A stretch of DNA of 64,000 nt. It comes from Acytostelium subglobosum LB1 (lineage: Eukaryota; Evosea; Eumycetozoa; Acytosteliales; Acytosteliaceae). The translations under genes and the position numbers were made by a program. Below the pieces are notes generated by a model. The model worked only from the letters and a program-made list of their open reading frames with translations. It was not told the DNA's origin and ran no database searches. This document shows positions 55,916-64,000 of the stretch, piece by piece (positions within the stretch are counted from its first letter, which is position 1; every line of letters starts with the position of its first letter). The DNA lies in assembly GCF_000787575.1 (NCBI RefSeq), contig NW_012236500.1, positions 298,061 to 362,060 on the forward strand, in the 5' to 3' direction.

Positions 55916-58900
55916 ATGATGGCACTACCATCATCAACTTCCAATCGATTGTGGCTAAATGCCATACTCTTCCTGGCAATATTACTTCTACTCTCTGGAT
56001 CAACGCATGGTAGGTTATCGATTCGATTAGGATTGGATTTGATTGGATTGTTTGACCAATGGATATTGGATAATAATTTTTCCTGGATATCAGCTGATCA
56101 AATTGATCACGTGACTTTTTGGAAATTCCAAACACATAAACTAATACTTAAATCCATCAATCATTATAATTATAGCCCAGAAAGCAGAGGAACCATTTGC
56201 ATGCAGAACGGTGAAATGTCCACCTGGCCACATTTGTGTTCAGCCAAGGGATGACCTCCCAACAATGTGTCTGCCATATTGTGATTTTATTACCTGTCCT
56301 TACGAGACAAAGTGTCACGTCGATCTGGACACGGACGAGGTCAAGTGTATACCTGATCCAGACTTTGGAACAACCACCCAGAATCCTCCTACAAAGCCCC
56401 CGACGCCCCCAACTACTGAGGCTGGCACCACACACAGGACCACAAGATGTCCAACCACTGGATGTACTGATAGCAGCAGTGAATCATCAGAGTCGTCTGA
56501 ATCGTCTGATTCCACGACCGGCACCACGTCCACAACCTCGTTGCCTACCACAACTTCCACTCCAACTTCGTCCACCTCCCCATCCACGACCTCTGCGCCT
56601 ACTTCGTCGCCAACCACGTCGTCGCCAACCACAACTTCGGAGCCAACTACGACCTCGGAACCAACGACGACTTCGTCACCATCAGGCACAGCTTCGACAT
56701 CGGCATCAACCTCAGCCTCGACAGCTTCAACCATAGTATCAACTGTGGCCGGTGCAACAGGTACAGCTTCGACTCATGGAACAACAACTATATCGACTGC
56801 ATCGACCCTTGCTACGACATCGGCCTCGACCACTACCAAGCCGCCAACAACCGCATCAACTGCATCGACAACCAAGCCACCAACAACGTCTGCCTCCACG
56901 GCCTCGACAACCACACCTCCACCCAATGACACTACCAAGCCATCTACCGTCTCTAGCCCACCAACTGGTCCTCCCACTACTCACCCAACCACCGGAACAG
57001 GTGCGACCACTTTGACCACGGCAACTGGCCAGACTACCAAGCCTCCAACTACGTCGACAACAGCCACCACGGCTACTACAACAACTGCAACAACAGCCAC
57101 CACAACCCATACCACAAACAATCCCACTTCCACTTCGCCAACATCTGTGTCTCCATCTTCAGAGGCTACTTTGGCAAGTACCGCCACTACCGCCACTACC
57201 GCCACTACCGCCACTACCGCCACTACCGCCACTACCGCCACTACCGCCTCTACAGCCTCTACAGCCACTACAGCAACTACTGCCACAGCAACTGCCACCA
57301 CTATCGCTGGAACGGTAACAGGTGGAGTCACTGTTACTGGCGTTACAACGTCTCAACCTTCTACCATTGTTGGAGTGACCACTGCAACTACAGTCACAGC
57401 CACATCAGCCACTACAGCCACCGCTACTTCCGCCACGGCAACTGCTACTTCCGCCACGGCAACTGCTACTACCGCTACTGCAACGGCTACTACAGCTACA
57501 ACTGCTGGAACTGTCACTGGAGTTACTACCTCGCAGCCAACTACAATTGCTGGTACTGTAACAGGTGGAGTCACTGTCACTGGTGTCACAACATCTCAAC
57601 CATCAACAATTGTTGGAGTGACCTCAGCAACAACCGTCACAGCCACATCAGCCACAGCTAATACAACATCAGCCACTACTGCCACGGCAACGGCTACGAC
57701 CGCCACAACTGCTGGAACTGTCACTGGAGTTACTACCTCGCAGCCAACTACCATAGCTGCAACGGTAACAGGGGGAGTCACAGTCACTGGTGTCACAACA
57801 TCTCAGCCATCAACAATTGTTGGAGTGACCTCCGCAACAACAATCGTCACCGCCACAGCCACTGCGACAGCCACTGCCACGGCAACAACCTCCACACCCA
57901 CTGCGACATCTGCAACATCAGCAACAACTGCTTCGACAATCATTGCCACAGTGAGTGCTGGCACAACCTCGACACCTGTTTCAACATCAACTGCAAGCTC
58001 AGTCACTGGTATCACAACATCGCAGCCAACCACCATTGCTGCTACAGTGGCGACCACTGCTGTGACAACCTCGCTCCCAACATCGGCAACAGGATCAATC
58101 GCTCAAACTGTGGCGGCCACAGGCATCACTACCTCAGAGCCCACATCGATTGCAAGCACAATTGTTACCACAACTGGAGTCACCACGGCGACAACTGCCA
58201 CTGCGACATCTGCAACTGCTACTGCAACCACTACCACACCAACTTCGGCCACTGCTTCGACTATCATTGCAACCGTCAGTGCTGGAACAACCTCCACTCC
58301 ATTGACAACTTCAAGTGCTGGAACAGTCACTGGCGTCACAACATCGCAGCCAACCACCATTGCTGCTACAGTGGCGACAACTGCTGTGACAACCTCGCTC
58401 CCAACCTCAGCCACAGCATCCATCGCTCAAACTGTTGCCGCAACAGGCATTACCACCTCTGAGCCAACATCGATTGCAAGCACTATTGTGTCCACAACTG
58501 GCATCACCACTGCAACAACTGCCACCACGGCAACAACTGCAACCACAACACCAACTTCAACATCGGCCACAGCTTCGACGATCATCGCCACAGTGAGCGC
58601 TGGTACCACCTCGACACCATTGACAACCTCAAGTGCTGGAACAGTCACTGGTGTCACAACATCGCAGCCAACTACTATTGCTGCAACAGTTGCCACCACA
58701 GCAGTGACCACATCTTTGCCAACCTCAGCCACAGCATCAATTGCCCAGACTGTTGCGGCCACAGGCATAACAACCTCAGTGCCAACTTCGATTGCAAGCA
58801 CCATCGTCACCACAACTGGAATCACGACGGCGACAACTGCAACTGCCACCTCAGCGACTGCCACTACCACCGCACCAACAACGGCTACAGCTTCCACAAT

Positions 58901-61900
58901 CATCGCCACCGTTAGTGCTGGTACCACCTCAACACCAGTGTCAACATCAAGCACTGGTACAGTCACTGGTATTACCACATCTCAGCCCACTACCATCGCT
59001 GGAACTGTTTCCACGACTGCTGTGACAACATCTCTCCCAACCTCAGCCACAGCTTCAATTGCTCAAACTGTTGCCGCGACTGGCATCACTACCTCAGAGC
59101 CCACATCGATTGCAAGCACCATTGTCACCACAACTGGAATCACCACGGCAACAACTGCTACTGCTACATCGGCGACTGCAACTGCGACATCAGCAACTGC
59201 AACTGCAACCTCGGCAACGGCTTCGACGATCATTGCAACCGTCAGTGCTGGAACAACTTCCACACCTTTGACAACTTCAAGTGCTGGAACAGTCACTGGT
59301 GTCACAACATCGCAGCCAACTACCATCGCTGGTACTGTGTCGACCACTGCCGTGACAACCTCACTTCCAACATCAGCCACCGCATCAATCGCACAGACTG
59401 TTGCCGCGACTGGCATCACCACCTCAGTGCCAACTTCGATTGCAAGCACCATTGTCACAACAACTGGAATCACAACTGCCACGACAGCCACCGCAACATC
59501 TGCAACGGCAACAGCCACCTCGGCTACTGCCACAGCTACTTCAGCGACTGCAACTGCCACTACCACCGCCTCCACCATTATTGCCACAGTTAGTGCTGGT
59601 ACTACCTCGACACCACTGACAACCTCAAGTGCTGGTACAGTCACCGGTGTCACAACATCTCAGCCAACTACCATCGCAGCGACTGTGTCGACCACAGCTG
59701 TAACAACATCACTCCCAACATCGGCCACTGCATCAATTGCTCAGACTGTGGCCGCTACTGGAGTGACAACATCACAACCAACCTCAATTGCCAGTTCCAT
59801 TGCTGGTACTGTTGCGAGCACTGATGCAACAGGTACAACTATCACCGCCACTACTCTCGCGACAGCATCAATTGCCACAAGTGGTCCGACAACCTCTAAT
59901 CCAACCTCCATCGCGAGCTCAGTTGCCAGCACTGATGCCACAGGCACAACAATTGCCTCAACCACCACTCCAACATCGGCCACAGCCACCTCAACAGCCT
60001 CGACCATCATTGCCACAGTGAGTGCTGGAACTACCTCTACACCAGTGTCAACATCGAGTGCTGGTTCAGTGACTGGTATCACAACATCTCAGCCAACGTC
60101 AATTGCTGGAACCGTGTCGACAACAGCCATTACAACATCACTCCCAACATCGGCCACTCAATCAATTGGTCATTCGATCTCATCAAGTGGTGTGACAACC
60201 TCAGAGCCAACTACCATTGCAGGTTCTGTTGGAAGCTCAGTTGCCAGCACTGTCGCCAGCACTGTCGCCACAGTTACCAACTCAATTACCAACTCAGTTG
60301 CCTCATCGATTGGATCAATTGCCAGCTCTGTATCAGGATCAGTTGCATCAACAACTAGTGCTACTGCTGGAACTGTCTCTGGCACTGTTGCCACCGCTTC
60401 CACAACTGCACCATCAACTGCAACAGCCACTGCTGGATCAGTATCAGGCACTGTTGCTACTGCCTCTGGTACAAGTGCCACTGCCACAGCTGGATCTGTA
60501 TCGGGTACTGTTGCCACCGCAACCAGCGCCACTGCCACAACCACTGTTACCGCCGGTACTGTCTCTGGCACTGTCGCCACTGCCACTAGTGCAACTGACT
60601 CGTCAGCAACCACCGCTACAGCAACGGCCACAGCCACATCAACAGCCTCGACGATCATTGCCACCGTGACAGCCGGCACTACCTCAACACCAGTGTCAAC
60701 ATCAAGTGCTGGTTCAGTGACTGGCATCACCACATCGCAACCAACTTCAATTGCTGGAACTGTGTCGACAACAGCAGTGACAACATCACTCCCAACATCG
60801 GCCACTCAATCAATTGGTCATTCGATCTCATCAAGTGGTGTGACTACCTCAGAGCCTACCACTATTGCAGGTTCTGTTGGAAGCTCAGTTGCCAGCTCAG
60901 TTGCCAGTACTGTCGCCAGCACAGTTGGAACAGTTGCCAGTTCAGTTACCAACTCGGTTGCTTCATCAATTGGTTCGATCGCCAGCTCAGTATCAGGATC
61001 AGTCGCTTCAACTACTAGTGCTACTGCTGGTACTGTCTCTGGCACAGTTGCCACCGCCACCAGCACCACCGCCCCATCCACGGCCACCGCCACAGCTGGA
61101 TCAGTCTCTGGAACTGTTGCTACCGCCTCTGGTACGAGTGCAACAGCAACTGCAGGATCAGTCTCTGGCACTGTTGCCACTGCTTCAACAACTTCCCCAT
61201 CCACGGCTACAGCCACTGCTGGCTCAGTATCAAGCACTGTTGCTACTGCTTCGGGAACAAGCGCAACTGCAACAGCTGGATCAGTCTCGGGCACTGTCGC
61301 CACAGCGACCATCGACACCGCATCCACCACAGCCACTTCAACAGCTTCGACGATCATCGCCACAGTGAGTGCTGGAACAACCTCCACTCCAGTGTCAACA
61401 TCAAGTGCTGGCTCAGTCACTGGTATCACAACATCTCAGCCAACCTCAATTGCTGGAACAGTGTCAACCACTGCTGTTACGACATCACTCCCAACATCAG
61501 CCACTCAATCAATTGGTAATTCAATCTCATCAAGTGGTGTGACAACCTCAGAGCCTACAACCATTGCAGGTTCAGTTGGTAGCTCAGTCGCCAGCTCAGT
61601 AGCTAGCACTGTCGCCAGCACAGTTGGAACAGTTGCCAGTTCAGTTACCAACTCAGTTGCTTCATCAATCGGATCGATCGCCAGCTCAGTCTCAGGATCT
61701 GTTGCCTCATCCACAAGTGTAACTGCTGGTACTGTCTCTGGAACAGTTGCTACTGCCTCCACAACTGCACCATCAACTGCTACCGCCACAGCTGGTTCAG
61801 TCTCTGGAACTGTTGCTACTGCCTCTGGTACTAGTGCTACTGCAACAGCTGGTTCAGTCTCGGGAACAGTTGCCACCGCATCAAGCACCGCGCCATCAAC

Positions 61901-64000
61901 GGCCACCGCCACAGCTGGTTCAGTCTCAGGCACTGTTGCCACCGCTTCGGGAACAAGTGCTACTGCAACAGCTGGATCAGTCTCGGGCACTGTCGCCACA
62001 GCCACAAGTGCTACTGACTCGTCAGCTACTACCGCCACCGCCACAGCCACAGCAACTTCAACAGCCTCAACCATAATTGCCACAGTGAGTGCTGGAACTA
62101 CCTCTACTCCAGTGTCAACATCAAGTGCTGGTTCAGTGACTGGCATCACAACATCACAGCCAACCTCAATTGCTGGAACTGTGTCAACCACTGCAGTGAC
62201 AACTTCACTCCCAACATCGGCCACTCAATCAATTGGTCATTCAATCTCATCAAGTGGTGTGACAACCTCAGAGCCGACCACTATTGCCGGTTCTGTTGGT
62301 AGCTCAGTCGCCAGTTCAGTTGCCAGCACTGTCGCCAGCACAGTTGGAACAGTTGCCAGTTCAGTTACCAACTCAGTTGCCAGTTCAGTTGCTTCATCAA
62401 TCGGTTCGATCGCCAGCTCAGTTTCAGGTTCAGTAGCATCGTCCACAAGTGCTACAGCCGGTACTGTATCGGGAACAGTTGCCACCGCTAGCAGCACAAC
62501 CGCCCCATCCACCGCTACCGCCACAGCTGGATCAGTCTCTGGCACAGTTGCCACTGCCTCAACTACTGCCCCATCCACGGCCACAGCCACAGCTGGATCA
62601 GTATCAGGTACTGTTGCAACAGCCTCGGGAACAAGTGCCACTGCAACAGCTGGATCAGTATCAGGAACTGTTGCCTCCTCAGTAAGCTCAGTTGCCAGTT
62701 CAGTGGCCAGTTCCGTCGCCTCATCAATCGGTTCGATCGCCAGCTCAGTCTCAGGATCAGTTGCCTCATCCACAAGTGTTACAGCTGGTACTGTCTCTGG
62801 AACAGTTGCTACAGCCTCCACAACAGCACCATCAACTGCTACCGCCACAGCTGGATCAGTATCTGGAACTGTTGCTACCGCCTCTGGTACCAGTGCCACT
62901 GCCACTGCAGGTTCGGTTTCTGGCACAGTTGCCACTGCCTCAACAACCTCCCCATCCACGGCTACCGCCACCGCTGGCTCAGTATCAGGTACTGTTGCCT
63001 CCGCGACCAGCGCCACGGCCACAAGTGCTACTGACTCGTCCGCCACAACTGCCACGGCCACAGCCACTTCAACAGCTTCGACCATCATTGCCACAGTGAG
63101 TGCTGGAACTACCTCAACACCAGTCTCAACATCAAGTGCTGGTTCAGTGACTGGCATTACGACATCTCAGCCAACGTCAATTGCTGGAACTGTGTCAACC
63201 ACTGCAGTGACAACATCACTCCCAACATCGGCCACTCAATCAATTGGTCATTCAATCTCATCAAGTGGTGTGACAACCTCAGAGCCTACAACCATTGCAG
63301 GTTCTGTTGGAAGCTCAGTTGCCAGCTCAGTTGCCAGCACTGTCGCCAGCACAGTTGGAACAGTCACCAACTCAGTTGCCAGTTCAGTTGCTTCATCAAT
63401 CGGCTCGATTGCCAGCTCTGTTTCAGGATCTGTTGCATCAACAACTAGTGCCACCGCCGGTACTGTATCCGGTACAGTTGCCACCGCCACCAGCACTACC
63501 GCCCCATCCACAGCCACAGCCACAGCTGGCTCTGTCTCAGGCACTGTTGCCACCGCATCAGGTACAAGTGCTACCGCCACAGCTGGTTCAGTCTCTGGCA
63601 CTGTTGCCACCGCCTCCACCACCGCTCCATCCACGGCCACAGCAACAGCTGGTTCTGTATCAGGTACTGTTGCCACTGCCTCGGGTACAAGTGCCACAGC
63701 CACAGCTGGATCAGTATCAGGAACTGTTGCCTCCTCAGTAAGCTCAGTTGCCAGTTCAGTAGCCAGCTCCGTCGCCTCATCAATCGGTTCTATCGCCAGC
63801 TCAGTATCAGGATCGGTTGCCTCGTCAACTAGTGCTACAGCTGGTACTGTCTCGGGTACAGTTGCAACTGCCACCTCTACTACCGCTCCATCCACAGCAA
63901 CAGCCACAGCTGGTTCTGTATCTGGAACAGTGGCCACTGCTTCAGGTACNAGCGCNACCGCAACAGCTGGATCAGTATCAGGCACTGTCGCCACNGCCTC
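55916..64000 (+). CDS. Giant secreted Thr/Ser-rich mucin-like protein with N-terminal FOLN-type Cys module (3' end outside window)
   Basis: Exon 1 (55916-56009) encodes a signal peptide with core LWLNAILFLAILLLLSG. A GTAGGT...TTATAG intron (166 nt) leads to exon 2 at 56176, open to the right edge, so at least 2,639 residues. A Cys module (about 38-90) comes first: FACRTVKCPPGHICVQ, MCLPYCDFITCPYETKC and EVKCIP, two follistatin-N-like units. Then come: a Thr/Pro/Ser segment with SSESSESSES; an (ACC GCC ACT)n run at 57180-57245; six units of about 106-116 residues containing SIAQTVAATGITTSEPTSIA (from 58.1 kb); and from 60.1 kb longer units starting with SATQSIGHSISSSGVTTSEP. Heavy O-glycosylation and a role in the sheath, coat or cell surface are inferred. 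The frame agrees at 56.2, 57.4, 59.0 and 64.0 kb, so repeat growth kept the frame. The paralogue lies at 25.3 kb. Confidence 0.88.
57180..57245 (+). repeat. (ACCGCCACT)n 9-nt tandem repeat in the mucin gene
   Basis: About seven perfect ACC-GCC-ACT units code for Thr-Ala-Thr. Unlike the neighbouring repeats, third positions are identical here, which points to recent expansion. Confidence 0.85.
58101..60082 (+). repeat. Six tandem units of 318-348 nt in the mucin gene
   Basis: The marker coding A-Q-T-V-A-A-T-G recurs at 58101, 58425, 58743, 59061, 59391 and 59739, with spacings 324, 318, 318, 330 and 348, all multiples of three. Each unit also contains the TSQPTTIA and STIIATVSAGTTSTP blocks. 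Confidence 0.8.
60161..64000 (+). repeat. Higher-order units of 648-1011 nt in the mucin gene
   Basis: ATCAATTGGT (coding QSIG) marks unit starts at 60161, 60809, 61508, 62228 and 63239; the spacings are 648, 699, 720 and 1011, all multiples of three. Each unit contains SSVASSV/STVGTV blocks and a variable number of ATAGSVSGTVATA cassettes, which accounts for the length differences. Ambiguous bases (N) occur at 63950, 63956 and 63995. Confidence 0.8.

Noticed and set aside
56315-63994. Many long minus-strand Val/Ala-rich open frames
   Set aside because: They are shadows of the plus-strand mucin frame: repeats of ACN, GCN and TCN codons have no stop codons on the complement. The plus frame has a signal peptide, Cys module and splice logic; the minus frames have none.
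1-64000. Transposase, reverse transcriptase, CRISPR array or prokaryotic insert
   Set aside because: I saw no DDE, RT or integrase motifs, no regularly spaced direct repeats with unique spacers, and no intron-free block with bacterial gene spacing. The repeats present are microsatellites or in-frame protein repeats.

Overview
The window is nuclear DNA of a dictyostelid social amoeba. The signs are genes packed a few hundred bases apart, AT-rich spacers, one to six short introns per gene (about 57-153 nt) with GTAAGT/GTATGT donors and ACTAAC-like branch sites, long Gln/Asn/Thr runs inside proteins, and lineage-typical families: a Wariai-like homeobox-ankyrin protein, a secreted GH7 cellobiohydrolase, an FNIP/F-box-type protein, and Cys-rich (FOLN-like) Thr/Ser mucins. 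Coding GC is far above that of Dictyostelium discoideum, so another dictyostelid genus is more likely; I cannot name the species.

Layout. 0-9 kb: end of an unknown gene, GH7 cellulase (-), tRNA-Pro(UGG) with an inverted partial copy of its 5' end, and CPSF1 (+, five exons). 8.6-17.2 kb: small unknown gene (-), DUF971 protein (-), homeobox-ankyrin protein (+), Golgin-7/ERF4-like membrane protein (+), nucleoporin Nup62 (-). 17.4-25 kb: nucleoporin TPR (+), divergent from Nup62 across 306 bp, then a PHO80-type cyclin. 25-31 kb: Thr/Ser-rich FOLN protein (-), an unresolved gene or gene fragment, a small membrane protein, and a DH-PH RhoGEF (-, seven exons). 31.6-45.5 kb: TIG-domain putative transcription factor (-), FNIP/F-box-like protein (+), START-domain protein (-), Misato/DML1 (-), an Sfr1/Mei5-like recombination factor (+), and an ankyrin protein (+). 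45.9-54.3 kb: RMC1 (Mon1-Ccz1 partner), ecdysoneless/ECD, a predicted fusion of the Tpt1/KptA N-lobe with RidA (-), and a PPR protein (-). 55.9-64 kb: the first 2,640 or so residues of a giant secreted mucin-like protein, running off the right edge.

Most genes are unrelated housekeeping neighbours, but several adjacencies stand out. Nup62 and TPR, two nuclear pore components, share a promoter region. Misato and the Sfr1-like gene start only 175 bp apart. The two FOLN-mucin genes at 25 kb and 56 kb are clearly relatives. The most unusual prediction is the Tpt1 N-lobe-RidA fusion at 51.2-52.2 kb: the phosphotransferase N-lobe exon ends in phase 0 at a canonical donor, and the next usable acceptor, also phase 0, opens directly into RidA.

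Exon coordinates were worked out by hand from splice signals, frame continuity and family knowledge. No alignment or transcript data were available.
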